Positions 9,324-17,874 of a stretch of 64,000 nt of DNA are shown piece after piece. A program made the translations under genes and the position numbers. Origin of the DNA: Pedobacter rhodius. Its GTDB lineage: Bacteria; Bacteroidota; Bacteroidia; Sphingobacteriales; Sphingobacteriaceae. Each line of letters starts with the position of its first letter. The first letter of the stretch is position 1. Under the pieces are notes generated by a model that had not been told where the DNA came from, did not search any database, and was given only the letters and a program-made list of their open reading frames with translations. The stretch is taken from positions 434,001-498,000 of the forward strand of contig NZ_JAPWGL010000002.1 of assembly GCF_027213645.1 (NCBI RefSeq). The letters run 5' to 3'.

Positions 9324-9416
9324 ATGAAGAACAAAACTTTAATCGTATTAGAAGCTATAACAGGCATTTTAGTGGTACTGACAATTTTCCATGCTTATTT
9401 TAATGTGAGCATTTAA
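9324..9416 (+). CDS. Putative 30-residue single-span membrane protein
   Basis: A short ORF starts MKNKTLIVLEAITGILVVLT and ends in FHAYFNVSI. Positive residues at the N-terminus are followed by one hydrophobic span of about 20 residues, the layout of a small inner-membrane protein. It lies in a 351-bp gap between the divergent xth and SDR genes that otherwise holds no gene. No ribosome-binding site is obvious, which is normal for Bacteroidota. Unlike random AT-rich frames, it avoids low-complexity composition. Conservation is untested. Confidence 0.45.
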   Translation: MKNKTLIVLEAITGILVVLTIFHAYFNVSI

Positions 9417-9489
9417 CTACATTAATATGTAAAGCATTTGAATGTATTAAATTTACTTTCTAAAATAAAAACCTGAAATAAAACTCTAG

Positions 9490-9502
9490 AATACCGGGTA
9501 TT
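9490..9502. promoter_or_regulatory. Palindrome before the SDR gene (possible operator)
   Basis: AATACC-G-GGTATT is a perfect 13-bp palindrome 33 bases before the SDR ATG. A further AATACC half-site follows at about 9523-9528. It could be an operator for an unidentified repressor. Confidence 0.35.
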
Positions 9503-9534
9503 ATCAGATATTTACCAAATCTAATACCCAAAAT

Positions 9535-10323
9535 ATGGCTGAAGCAGAAAAAAGATATGCACTGATTACCGGGGCAAGCAAAGGCATCGGAAAATCAATT
9601 GCTATTTCATTGGCAAAAAGAGGCTTTAACTTACTAATTGCTGCACGTTCTGAAAATGAACTTAACATTTTAAAAACCGAAATTACCAAGACTCACCGTG
9701 TAAACGTAGAAACAATTGTTATTGATTTGAGTAAACCAAATGCACCTGAAGAGCTTGCAGAAAATATATCCTTAAAAAATTATAGGCTCAATGCCTTAGT
9801 TAATAATGCAGGTTACGGACTCTGGGGAAATTTCACGGCATTGAAATTAAGCGAACAAATGGAGATGTGCCGGCTTAATATGGATGCAGTTACGAAGCTC
9901 TGCCATTTACTGCTTCCAATACTTCAGAATGAAAATCAATCGTACATATTAAACGTATCGAGTACGGCAGCCTATCAGGCTGTGCCCACCTTAGCTATTT
10001 ATTCGGCAACCAAAGCATTTGTACTCTCTTTTACGAGGGCGTTGCGATTTGAATTAAAAAATACAGCTATTTCTGTTTCCTGCCTCAGTCCCGGACCTGT
10101 GGATACAGGTTTTGCCCATCGGGCCGGGATGGATGCCTTTAGTAAAATGGCCGAAAAATTTAATATGATGCCTGATGTCGTCGCTGAAATTGCAGTAAAA
10201 GGAATGCTAGGTAAAAAATCAGAAATTGTTCCGGGATTTACGAATCTCATCAGCGTGTATGCCAACAGGGTGTTGCCAAAGGCATTTATTGAAAAAATGG
10301 CAGCGGGCATTTATAAAACCTAA
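9535..10323 (+). CDS. Short-chain dehydrogenase/reductase (SDR)
   Basis: This 262-residue classical SDR has the dinucleotide-binding motif TGASKGIG at residues 12-19. It also has NNAG with the structural Asn, a catalytic Ser in LNVSSTAAYQ and the YSATK Tyr-x-x-x-Lys pair, followed by SPGPVDTGF. A Rossmann fold using NAD(P)H is certain. The substrate is not: the sequence resembles broad DltE/YqjQ-like SDRs. It stands alone before the Cys-rich leader ORF. No strong terminator was seen after it apart from the inverted repeat at 10442-10481. Confidence 0.9.
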   Translation: MAEAEKRYALITGASKGIGKSIAISLAKRGFNLLIAARSENELNILKTEITKTHRVNVETIVIDLSKPNAPEELAENISLKNYRLNALVNNAGYGLWGNFTALKLSEQMEMCRLNMDAVTKLCHLLLPILQNENQSYILNVSSTAAYQAVPTLAIYSATKAFVLSFTRALRFELKNTAISVSCLSPGPVDTGFAHRAGMDAFSKMAEKFNMMPDVVAEIAVKGMLGKKSEIVPGFTNLISVYANRVLPKAFIEKMAAGIYKT

Positions 10324-10375
10324 ATTATTTTTTAAAATAATTGAATTAATATTCTTTTACATATTAAAAAAATGT

Positions 10376-10383
10376 TACGTTTG
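10376..10383 (+). promoter_or_regulatory. -7 box before the Cys-rich leader ORF
   Basis: TACGTTTG matches TAnnTTTG exactly, 28 bases before the leader ATG at 10411. This would give a 5' leader of about 20 bases for the short ORF. No good -33 box was found. Confidence 0.5.
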
Positions 10384-10410
10384 TATTAAATACTACTAAA
10401 TCTATAGATT

Positions 10411-10491
10411 ATGTATAATAAAGCCGTTGCGTTTTATTTTTCAACAGTACAGAGCCACTCGCGAATGCGAATGTACTGTTGTTGTGCATAA
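10411..10491 (+). CDS. Candidate 26-residue cysteine-rich leader peptide
   Basis: The ORF starts MYNKAVAFYFSTVQ, ends RMRMYCCCA and stops at TAA 46 bases before the ATG of the PhyH dioxygenase. Three tandem TGT codons sit at 10477-10485, on the 3' arm of a perfect inverted repeat. A TAnnTTTG box lies just upstream. Tandem codons for one amino acid near the end of a short ORF inside a hairpin are the hallmark of transcription-attenuation leaders. Here the sensed residue would be Cys. This reading is inference; no experimental data or homologue search supports it yet. Confidence 0.55.
   Translation: MYNKAVAFYFSTVQSHSRMRMYCCCA
10442..10481 (+). promoter_or_regulatory. Inverted repeat overlapping the Cys codons of the leader
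   Basis: CAACAGTACA (10442-10451) pairs perfectly with TGTACTGTTG (10472-10481). The 20-base loop contains a nested TCGC-GAAT-GCGA hairpin. T-rich sequence follows from 10494. A ribosome paused on the TGT codons would cover the 3' arm. It might instead be a terminator for the upstream SDR gene. Confidence 0.55.
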
Positions 10492-10536
10492 TTGTTTTTT
10501 ACTAATTCTTTTTTTAAAATCTTTAAATCTTTACTC

Positions 10537-11343
10537 ATGGCTACATCGTATCCCACCTTCACCTTATCTGATAAACTTACTCCGGAACAGTTAGATTTCT
10601 TTAATAAACATGGATTTATTCATTTCAAAAATTTTATTGAAGAAGAAACGGTTTCTGCCATTATAAACGCTTCTAAACAAGTTGAAAAAAGCTGGATTAG
10701 CAACGGCACAAAAAAAATAAATGGTGTGCCTATCAAATTTGGAAAAGACCTTGACGGTACACCTATTGTTCAGCGCTTTGCTTTTATTAACCAACACCAT
10801 AAAACATTAAGTGGCCTTTTGCTCGACCCCCGTTTTAATGCGTTGCTTGAACTGGCAGGAAATGGTGCACGGTTGGGAACCGAAGAAAAAGACGGTATGG
10901 TTTTTAATCATTATATCAATGGGCCTGAAAGTAAATTCAGTAAAATGGGTTGGCATACCGATGGATTGAGGGATATTTTTTACGGAACTAAACTAAATCC
11001 CATGTTAAATGTAGGCATCCATTTGAGCACTCAAAAAACAGAGAATGGCGGCTTAAAAATCATTCCCGGAACGCACAGACAGAGTGTTTATCAAATGCTG
11101 TTCAGAAAGAAATATTTCATTGATAACAACCCGGATAAAAATGAGGTTTCCGTACTGCCTAATGCTGGTGATCTTACTGTACACGACGGACGTTTATGGC
11201 ACCGGGTTGCCCAATCTTCTGTTCGTGGTGAAGAAAGCAGAAGAAGGGTGATTTATGTCCCAATTATTGCCGGTAAATATGAACCTAAAAACGAAAACAG
11301 TCCAACAGTTTTTTACCAGCGCTTCGCGGGAATTGTAAAGTAA
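10537..11343 (+). CDS. Phytanoyl-CoA dioxygenase (PhyH) family 2-oxoglutarate/Fe(II) oxygenase
   Basis: Numbered from the ATG at 10537 (MATSYPTF), the 268-residue protein has the facial triad of the family: His140-x-Asp142 in GWHTDGLRD and His222 in DGRLWHRV. A basic SRRR segment near 234-237 would bind 2-oxoglutarate. The frame extends upstream to a TTG at 10492, but the ATG is preferred. The natural substrate is unknown, because PhyH relatives hydroxylate many small molecules. The gene directly follows the putative Cys leader, so a role in sulfur-compound use is possible but unproven. It is first of four plus-strand genes. Confidence 0.85.
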   Translation: MATSYPTFTLSDKLTPEQLDFFNKHGFIHFKNFIEEETVSAIINASKQVEKSWISNGTKKINGVPIKFGKDLDGTPIVQRFAFINQHHKTLSGLLLDPRFNALLELAGNGARLGTEEKDGMVFNHYINGPESKFSKMGWHTDGLRDIFYGTKLNPMLNVGIHLSTQKTENGGLKIIPGTHRQSVYQMLFRKKYFIDNNPDKNEVSVLPNAGDLTVHDGRLWHRVAQSSVRGEESRRRVIYVPIIAGKYEPKNENSPTVFYQRFAGIVK

Positions 11344-11493
11344 GCATGCTGTTGGTACTATTATTTAGCTACCTGATTAGATCGGGCAGACTAAAAACGC
11401 AGGTTGGATACTTCAAAAATATTCCAAGAAAACTGGCTGTAAAACTTTATCGACCGGAAACTGTAATTATATCAGGTATTATAATTGGATATA

Positions 11494-12186
11494 ATGGATT
11501 TGAAATTGCTTAGAGCAGAAGTATGCAGTGATGGTAAAAGAGTATTTACGGATAGGGAACGTACAAATATTTTAAAAAAGAATGAGCAACGCTTAATCCT
11601 TTTTTTATTAAGAAAAATCCCTTTAAATATATCGCCAAACGGCATGACCGCTATCGGAATGTTTGGATCACTGGTTGTTTTTACGGCATTTATCCTGGCG
11701 CTCTTTTTAGGCAGGATTTATCTTTCCATTGGCCTTATCGGCTTAGCCATAAACTGGCTGGGTGATTCACTCGACGGAAGACTGGCCTATTACCGGGGTA
11801 TACCCAGAAAATGGTATGGATTTTCTTTAGACATTATAATGGATTGGCTGAGCATAATTCTAATCGGATTGGGCTATTATTTCTATGCACCAGACGAATC
11901 AAAAGTACTTGGATTTCTTTTCGTTGTTTTTTATGGTTGGGCAATGATTATTTCCTTGTTGAGGTATAAAATAACTGATGCTTATAAAATTGACTCTGGA
12001 AAAATGGGGCCTACCGAATTGCGGATTATTATCGGTTTAATTTTACTGTTCGAAATTTTAATTCCCGGATCTATTCGCTATTTAGCTGTCCTTGTAACGA
12101 TTTTCCTGCTCATCATTAATATATTAGATTCCTTTAAACTTCTGAAGTCAGGTGACATCAGAGACAAAAAAGAAAAGTATGATTAA
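11494..12186 (+). CDS. CDP-alcohol phosphatidyltransferase family membrane protein
   Basis: The 230-residue polytopic protein carries a CDP-alcohol phosphotransferase motif, DSLDGRLAYYRG, followed by GFSLDIIMD. All four metal-binding Asp residues of DxxDGxxA...GxxxDxxxD are present. Tyr replaces the usual Arg after Ala; an Arg occurs two residues later. Five to six membrane helices are visible. Such enzymes transfer a phospho-alcohol from a CDP-linked donor, making phospholipid head groups or related lipids. The ATG at 11494 is chosen over an upstream TTG. The 3' end overlaps the next gene by eight bases, indicating translational coupling. Confidence 0.85.
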   Translation: MDLKLLRAEVCSDGKRVFTDRERTNILKKNEQRLILFLLRKIPLNISPNGMTAIGMFGSLVVFTAFILALFLGRIYLSIGLIGLAINWLGDSLDGRLAYYRGIPRKWYGFSLDIIMDWLSIILIGLGYYFYAPDESKVLGFLFVVFYGWAMIISLLRYKITDAYKIDSGKMGPTELRIIIGLILLFEILIPGSIRYLAVLVTIFLLIINILDSFKLLKSGDIRDKKEKYD

Positions 12187-12613
12187 GTGGTCATCCGTCC
12201 AAATTTTTCTTAAAGCGCAGGTATCTGCTTTTTCGGGTGGGATTACAGATTATGGTTTAATGATTTTGCTTACCGAAATATTCCATATTCACTTTACCAT
12301 ATCCATATTAATTTCCGGAACATTCGGCGGGATGGTTAATTTTTACATAAACCGAAATTGGGCATTTAAAAATCAGGGGGATTATACCGTTGCCGCTAAA
12401 ACACAGTTTTTTAGATTTTTTGGCGTTGTACTTGGCAGCATTTCCTTAAAATCAACCGGCACATATTTTCTGCATCAATCCCTTCACATCGATTACCGAA
12501 TAGGCAGGCTGTTGATAGATAGTCTGGTATCTTACGGGTTTAATTATCCTTTAATGAAATTCTGGGTTTTTGATACAAATAATAAAACGACAAAAATTAA
12601 GGCTTCAGATTAA
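12179..12613 (+). CDS. GtrA family small membrane protein
   Basis: From the ATG at 12179 the product has 144 residues and four predicted membrane helices. It matches the GtrA pattern: VSAFSGGITDYGLMILL, then GTFGGMVNFYINRNWAFK, and a C-terminal FNYPLMKFWVF. GtrA proteins are linked to translocation of undecaprenyl-linked sugars or to cell-surface polysaccharide modification. Its overlap with the phosphatidyltransferase gene points to a shared envelope-lipid or surface-glycan role. Confidence 0.88.
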   Translation: MIKWSSVQIFLKAQVSAFSGGITDYGLMILLTEIFHIHFTISILISGTFGGMVNFYINRNWAFKNQGDYTVAAKTQFFRFFGVVLGSISLKSTGTYFLHQSLHIDYRIGRLLIDSLVSYGFNYPLMKFWVFDTNNKTTKIKASD

Positions 12614-12645
12614 CTGATTTCATTCCAAAATGTCATCACTTTTAA

Positions 12646-13251
12646 ATGAAGCAACAATCTACGCCAATTATGCCTGTATTATTACGATATCAAATAAATA
12701 GCAGAAAGTTAGTCTTTTCCTTTTTTACATTATTGATATTCGCCACCGTACAAACATATGCTCAAACGAAAAACCCTTCTCCAATAACTTTTCCGACGCC
12801 AAAAAATGTTGAGAATATGTTATTCTATCTTCAACGCGACCCAAATACCAATACACTTGTTTATGCACTTAATCTTGATGAGCAAGGGAATTTGAGAAAG
12901 GGAAACCCAATTCGCATTTATTGGATTCGCTACACAGAAAACGGAGAAAAAAAGGAACTGGGTTATATCCAGAGAAAATTTGCATATGGTATTGACACCA
13001 AAGAAATTTCGAAAGATAAATATGAAATACGTTTTGTTTCATATAAAAAATTGCCGCTTTACCTTTACAAAAACGCAGATAAGAAATATTGCGTAACCGT
13101 TAGCTTAAACAATAAAACGATGAAAATAAACCGGCTCTTCGTTCGGATTGAAGGAGGTTCTTTCTGGTTGCCCAACGTAAAATATGCTGAAGTTGAAGGT
13201 ACGGAGGAATCATCAGGCAAAGCATTAACTGAGCGTATTTATATAAAATAA
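12646..13251 (+). CDS. Secreted DUF4833 domain protein
   Basis: The 201-residue precursor has a signal peptide ending near VQTYAQ, around residue 40 from the ATG at 12646; a later ATG at 12670 is also possible. The mature part matches the DUF4833 pattern as I know it: NTLVYALNLDEQGNL, PIRIYWIRYTENGEK, LGYIQRKFAYGI. A beta-rich periplasmic fold seems likely. No function is known. It is last in the four-gene plus-strand group and its 3' end forms part of a shared terminator. Confidence 0.8.
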   Translation: MKQQSTPIMPVLLRYQINSRKLVFSFFTLLIFATVQTYAQTKNPSPITFPTPKNVENMLFYLQRDPNTNTLVYALNLDEQGNLRKGNPIRIYWIRYTENGEKKELGYIQRKFAYGIDTKEISKDKYEIRFVSYKKLPLYLYKNADKKYCVTVSLNNKTMKINRLFVRIEGGSFWLPNVKYAEVEGTEESSGKALTERIYIK

Positions 13252-13263
13252 TACGCTCAGTTA
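13226..13263. terminator. Bidirectional terminator between convergent genes
   Basis: A 13-bp perfect stem (TAACTGAGCGTAT/ATACGCTCAGTTA) with a loop of about 12 bases spans the end of the DUF4833 gene and stops just before the GH3 stop codon. A/T-rich flanks allow termination either way. Confidence 0.7.
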
Positions 13264-13266
13264 TAA

Positions 13267-15666
13267 TTAATTTTCGACTGAAAAACTATTTTTATTTATG
13301 ACAAACTGGCCTTCCAAGCGTATGTTATCAGACGAACTTGAAACCATTAACTGATACGTTCCAGGCTCTACAACCCATTTCATTTTGTTATTGTAAATTT
13401 CCAGATCGTCTTTATTCAGGATAAAATTTAATGTTTTTTGTTCACCGGCTTTTAAAAAAATCCTTCTAAACTGCTTAAGCTGTTTTGAAGGTAAAACCAC
13501 GGAAGAAGTTTTGCTTTTCAAATACAATTGAACAACTTCTTCTCCATCAAAAGAACCTGAATTTTTCAAATCGAAACTTACGTTTACAATTGGTTTATCT
13601 GCTTTGTACTCAATTTTTAAATTCTGATAGTCAAATGTTGTGTAACTTAAGCCATAGCCAAAACTATAGAGTGGTTTAGCATCTATTTCAAGATAATCAT
13701 GCTTTTCCGGAAACCGGGCATTATAATAAACAGGTAACTGTCCGACAGATTTCGGAACAGAAATCGGTAATCTCCCGGCCGGGTTATAATCGCCGAAAAT
13801 AACATCAGCTATTGCGTTGCCGCCCTCCTGGCCAGGATACCAGGCATCAATTATTGCCGGAACATTTTCGGATGCCCAATTTAAATTTAAGGGGCGGCCT
13901 TTTATCAAAACCAGAACAACAGGCTTACCCGTTTTAACAACAGCCTTCAGCAGTTTCAGTTGGTCGCCCAATAAATCTAAAGTAGATCTGTCGTACCCTT
14001 CTCCGCTTTCCATATCGCTTAATGCTTTATCAGCTGTCTTAATTTTGGCTGCACCGGTTTCAATGTATTCCGTTTTAAAATCACGGGCACTCGAACCACC
14101 TAAAACAATTACCACGGCATCCGATTTTTTTGCGATGCTTACCGCTTCATCAATATTACCCGAGCTCGTATCCCGGATTCCACACCCCTTAACGTAATTG
14201 ATTTTAGTTTCTGCCGATAGTTTATTTTTAATTCCTTTTAAAACAGTAACAATATTTTCTTCCTGCTGTGGAGCAGTATAATCGCCAATCTGATTATAAA
14301 TATTATCCGCATTCGGACCAATTACCGCGATATTTTTTAAGGTTTTACTTAAAGGAAGTGTTTGATGCTGATTTTTCAACAAAATAATTGATTCCCTGGC
14401 GACCTGCCGGGCCAAAGCAATCTTTTGGGTATCTCTGACTTTGAGTTTCGCGGTTTCAGGATTAACATATGGGTTTTCGAAAAGCCCCATATTAAATTTA
14501 ATTCGTAAAACGCGGCTTACGGCCGTATCTAAAGTTTTTATAGAAACCTTTCCGGCTTTTATCGCATCGCGCAACGCTTTACCATAACCTATACCACTTA
14601 AATCGGCATCCAAACCGGCATTAATTGATAATGCGGCGGCTTCAGCTGCGTTATCTGCAATATGGTGGTTTGCTTTCAAACCTGAAATGCTGTTTAAATC
14701 TGAAACAACAAATCCTTTAAAATTCCATTCTTTTCTAAGCAAATCATTCAGCAGAAATTCGTTTGATGAACACGGAATTCCATCGATTGAATTATAGGCC
14801 GTCATTACCGACAATGCACCTGCTTTAACCGATGCTTTAAACGGAGGCAAATAGAACTGGTTTAAACTTCTTAAGCCAACATTAATACTGCCACCGTTGT
14901 GACCTCCTTCGGGTGCGCCATAAGCTGCAAAGTGTTTTAGCGTAGCAACTACATTGACACCACTTTTCAGGTTATTTCCCTGAAAACCCTGTACCATCGC
15001 TTCACCCATCCTGCTGTTTAAAACATGGTCTTCCCCGTAAGTTTCCTCTACTCTAGACCATCTTGGCTCCCTGGCTAAATCTAGCACCGGTCCGTAACCC
15101 ACATGCCCACCCTGCAGTCTGGTTTCTTCCGCAATTACGGTCGCCATTTTTTTAATCAGCTCGGGATTAAAGGTACTTCCTTGCCCTATTGAAGTCGGAA
15201 ATACCGTTGTGCCGATTGCCATGTGTCCATGCGGACATTCTTCAGAAAGCAAAATCGGAATTCCCAAACGTGTATTTTCTACAGCATACTTTTGAATCGC
15301 ATTGGTCGCCTTTGCAGCCAATTCAGGATTTAAACCTGTTACAAGTGTTTTTTTCGTCCATGGATCGGCCCTCAGCGTTGCCCAAAGCATGCCGGTATAT
15401 TCTTCTCTAAGTGATTTTTTAAAAGTCTCACTTACTTCAACATTATCCCCTGATTTTGAGTACATGGGCCAGCCTAAAGGCATCGATATCTGCCCTACCT
15501 TTTCTTCAACAGTCATCCTGGAAAGCAAATCTTTAATTCTGCTTTCTACAGGCATTTTAGAATTTTTATATAAGGGTATGTTCGTTTTTGATTGTGCAAA
15601 AACCTTTGTATTAAAAATCGAAATAACCGATACCAGGCAAAATATTGTTTTTATATTTTTCTTCAT
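13267..15666 (-). CDS. GH3 beta-glycosidase, BglX-like, secreted
   Basis: Starting from the ATG at 15666 (MKKNIKTIFCL) the protein has 799 residues with a signal peptide. An earlier in-frame start at 15717 would overlap the dipeptidase gene. Domain order: GH3 N-terminal barrel with the nucleophile in FVVSDLNSI (Asp323), GH3 C-terminal alpha/beta sandwich (IAVIGPNADN, VVIVLGGSSARD), and a fibronectin-III-like domain. Family members cleave beta-glucosides, xylosides or N-acetylglucosaminides. The BglX layout favours beta-glucosidase or beta-xylosidase over NagZ. It is the last gene of the long operon, ten bases after the dipeptidase. Confidence 0.93.
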   Translation of the reverse strand: MKKNIKTIFCLVSVISIFNTKVFAQSKTNIPLYKNSKMPVESRIKDLLSRMTVEEKVGQISMPLGWPMYSKSGDNVEVSETFKKSLREEYTGMLWATLRADPWTKKTLVTGLNPELAAKATNAIQKYAVENTRLGIPILLSEECPHGHMAIGTTVFPTSIGQGSTFNPELIKKMATVIAEETRLQGGHVGYGPVLDLAREPRWSRVEETYGEDHVLNSRMGEAMVQGFQGNNLKSGVNVVATLKHFAAYGAPEGGHNGGSINVGLRSLNQFYLPPFKASVKAGALSVMTAYNSIDGIPCSSNEFLLNDLLRKEWNFKGFVVSDLNSISGLKANHHIADNAAEAAALSINAGLDADLSGIGYGKALRDAIKAGKVSIKTLDTAVSRVLRIKFNMGLFENPYVNPETAKLKVRDTQKIALARQVARESIILLKNQHQTLPLSKTLKNIAVIGPNADNIYNQIGDYTAPQQEENIVTVLKGIKNKLSAETKINYVKGCGIRDTSSGNIDEAVSIAKKSDAVVIVLGGSSARDFKTEYIETGAAKIKTADKALSDMESGEGYDRSTLDLLGDQLKLLKAVVKTGKPVVLVLIKGRPLNLNWASENVPAIIDAWYPGQEGGNAIADVIFGDYNPAGRLPISVPKSVGQLPVYYNARFPEKHDYLEIDAKPLYSFGYGLSYTTFDYQNLKIEYKADKPIVNVSFDLKNSGSFDGEEVVQLYLKSKTSSVVLPSKQLKQFRRIFLKAGEQKTLNFILNKDDLEIYNNKMKWVVEPGTYQLMVSSSSDNIRLEGQFVINKNSFSVEN

Positions 15667-15676
15667 GTGAATAAAA

Positions 15677-16747
15677 TTACGCCCAGGCTTTTCTAAGAAA
15701 ACGCAACCAATTGCCATGCATCAGATTTTCGATATCGGTACCATTATATCCCCTTTTTCTAAATAAATCAGGAATTTTTTGCAAATCGGCAATAGTTTCC
15801 AAATCATAAGGGCATTGCTCTTTACCGAAAGCGCCATCTAAATCAGAACCGATTCCAACATGTTCTGCGTTTCCTGCCAGCTGACAGATATGGTCGATGT
15901 GATCTATCATCACCTCCAGGTTACAGTTCATGGCTTTTGGTTGGGAAATCCCCCGCTGCCAGCCTGGAACCATCATCCAGGCATCTAATGCGCCGCCAAT
16001 TACAGCACCCCTATTAATCAATTCCTTAATTTGTTCATCACTATACTGGCGATTGTGGTTAACCAAACTGCGGCAATTGTTGTGTGATGCCCATACGTGA
16101 CCGTTAAAACGACCCATTGCGTCCCAAAAACTGTCATCGCACAGATGTGTCGCATCCAGAATGATATTCAATCGTTCCATTTCTTTCAATAAATCGTGGC
16201 CAATAGAGGTCATTTTTCCGGTTGCATCCGTTCCTTGTGCATAACGCCCGGGGCCATAATGCGCAGGTCCAACCGCTCTTAAGCCACTTTGCCATGCCCT
16301 TTCCAGATGGCTTACTGTTACAAATGAATCGGCACCTTCCAAACTTAAAATATAGCCAACAGGTTTTTTATCATTTGCCTGTCCGTTGTTCCATAAAGCT
16401 AAATGCTGTTCCAAGGTTTCGATGTTATTCACCTGGAACATTTCACCGGCATCTTCCATAGCCTTATACCAGGCCAGCTGACCTTGCGTTTGTGCCCAGG
16501 CTTGTTCTGGTGAATGCCAACCGGGCAAATGATTATCCGGCGCTACGTAACGGGCTATTTGAGTCGCTACTACGAGGCCTATATTTCCTTTTCGCAATTC
16601 AGGCAATGAAACGGTTGCCAATCCGCGATCGGGTTTATCCTTTAATCCTTCTTCCCTACGGTTGATATCGGCGACATCTTGTGTCAAATCGCGATTCCAT
16701 TCAAGGGCGTTCATACTTAAATCTAAATGCGCATCTATGGTAAACAT
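15677..16747 (-). CDS. Membrane-dipeptidase-like metallopeptidase, family M19
   Basis: The 356-residue protein is an amidohydrolase-type barrel with zinc ligands His7-x-Asp9 (DAHLDLS). It also has ILDATHLCDDSFWDAM, WASHNNCRSL and GIGSDLDGAFG, as in renal dipeptidase. M19 enzymes cleave dipeptides and tolerate a D-residue at the C-terminal position. No signal peptide is visible, so it should act in the cytoplasm despite the family name. It is nine bases after the PLP enzyme, which would act on released D-amino acids. Confidence 0.9.
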   Translation of the reverse strand: MFTIDAHLDLSMNALEWNRDLTQDVADINRREEGLKDKPDRGLATVSLPELRKGNIGLVVATQIARYVAPDNHLPGWHSPEQAWAQTQGQLAWYKAMEDAGEMFQVNNIETLEQHLALWNNGQANDKKPVGYILSLEGADSFVTVSHLERAWQSGLRAVGPAHYGPGRYAQGTDATGKMTSIGHDLLKEMERLNIILDATHLCDDSFWDAMGRFNGHVWASHNNCRSLVNHNRQYSDEQIKELINRGAVIGGALDAWMMVPGWQRGISQPKAMNCNLEVMIDHIDHICQLAGNAEHVGIGSDLDGAFGKEQCPYDLETIADLQKIPDLFRKRGYNGTDIENLMHGNWLRFLRKAWA

Positions 16748-16756
16748 GGTTGAATA

Positions 16757-17869
16757 TTAAATGGTAATTTTCCTTTTTCTGGAGATAATATCCCAGTATC
16801 GAACAGATTTATCGGCACCCAAACAAATCGTTTTTTCGTGTAAGGCAACTGTAGGGCAAATATGATATGGCAATCCATAAAGCATGTCGCCTATTTTATA
16901 ATTTTCAGGTTCATCAGTGCTCAAAACTAAATGTTCTTCACTCTGGCTTTGAACGACCAAACCTGGTGCATTAACAAAAAATACCCTGTTTGTTAATTTT
17001 TTTTCTGCGGCAACCGCCTTATGCCCTAAATCGGTACATACTAATCCATTTATGGGTTTAGAAACGATTCTGCTGGCCACAAGCGCCGCAGTGTAAAATT
17101 GCTGTTCCGGATAAGCGTCCTGATAGCCCTTATCCCAAAGGATAAAAGTTCCGGGGCTGCATTCAAAGTCTGTTTCATCAGCATAAATTGGAAAGGTTGG
17201 CGTTCCACCTGCGATAACGGTCAATTTATTTCCGGTAATGCTTTCAAATTCTTCTTTTAAACGTTTGAGCCAGGTAATAACCGGTTCAGATTTTTGCTTA
17301 CGGATTTCCATGGAAGCATCGTGAATATGGCCGTCGTAAGCATGTAAACCGCTTACTTTTATATTGGAAATGGAAATTAATAATTTAAACAAAGTTGAAG
17401 CGAATTCAGGTAAAATTCCGGTTCGGTTCATACCAACGTTTAAATCTATGTAAACATCTACTGTAGTATATTCTGACGATGCTTTTTTTGCCAGTTTTTG
17501 CGCAATTTCCAGATTATCCACCAGGCAACTAAAATGTGTATTACTATATTCACGCTTAAGTTTAAAGAAACGGTTAATGTTTTCTCCAACGGGCTGGTAA
17601 GCCAATAATACATCTTTAGCATTTGCCATTCCAAGCATTTCTGCTTCGGCAATTGTTGCACATTTGAACTTATTAATACCCCCCGAAATTAACATATTGG
17701 TAATTTCCAAACACTTATGTGTTTTTACATGAGGTCGCAATTTATCCAAATCATCAACCATATTTTTTATGATTTTGATGTTTTCGCAGATTCGCTCTTC
17801 ATAAAAAATAAGTGAAGGTGTTTCTATGCTCTGCCTGTTTGGCAATGAATACCATTCTTTTTTTTCCAT
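16757..17869 (-). CDS. D-threonine aldolase / D-serine dehydratase-like PLP enzyme
   Basis: The 370-residue fold-type III PLP enzyme has an alanine-racemase-like N-terminal domain. The probable PLP Lys is Lys49 in RPHVKTHK. A C-terminal His-x-Cys metal site (His336, Cys338 in YHICPTVALH) matches the DSD1/D-threonine aldolase family. These enzymes either split D-3-hydroxy amino acids to glycine and an aldehyde or dehydrate D-serine to pyruvate and ammonia. The RidA gene five bases upstream favours dehydratase chemistry, because RidA hydrolyses the reactive enamine that dehydratases release. Confidence 0.87.
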   Translation of the reverse strand: MEKKEWYSLPNRQSIETPSLIFYEERICENIKIIKNMVDDLDKLRPHVKTHKCLEITNMLISGGINKFKCATIAEAEMLGMANAKDVLLAYQPVGENINRFFKLKREYSNTHFSCLVDNLEIAQKLAKKASSEYTTVDVYIDLNVGMNRTGILPEFASTLFKLLISISNIKVSGLHAYDGHIHDASMEIRKQKSEPVITWLKRLKEEFESITGNKLTVIAGGTPTFPIYADETDFECSPGTFILWDKGYQDAYPEQQFYTAALVASRIVSKPINGLVCTDLGHKAVAAEKKLTNRVFFVNAPGLVVQSQSEEHLVLSTDEPENYKIGDMLYGLPYHICPTVALHEKTICLGADKSVRYWDIISRKRKITI

Positions 17870-17874
17870 AAGGT

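Noticed and set aside
11346..11513. 55-residue ORF starting two bases after the PhyH stop codon
   Set aside because: It overlaps the start of the phosphatidyltransferase gene, shows no recognisable domain and has an unconvincing mixed composition; kept out for lack of support.
13485..15670. Several plus-strand ORFs of 64-126 codons inside the GH3 gene
   Set aside because: They are antisense shadows of a clear, full-length GH3 reading frame.
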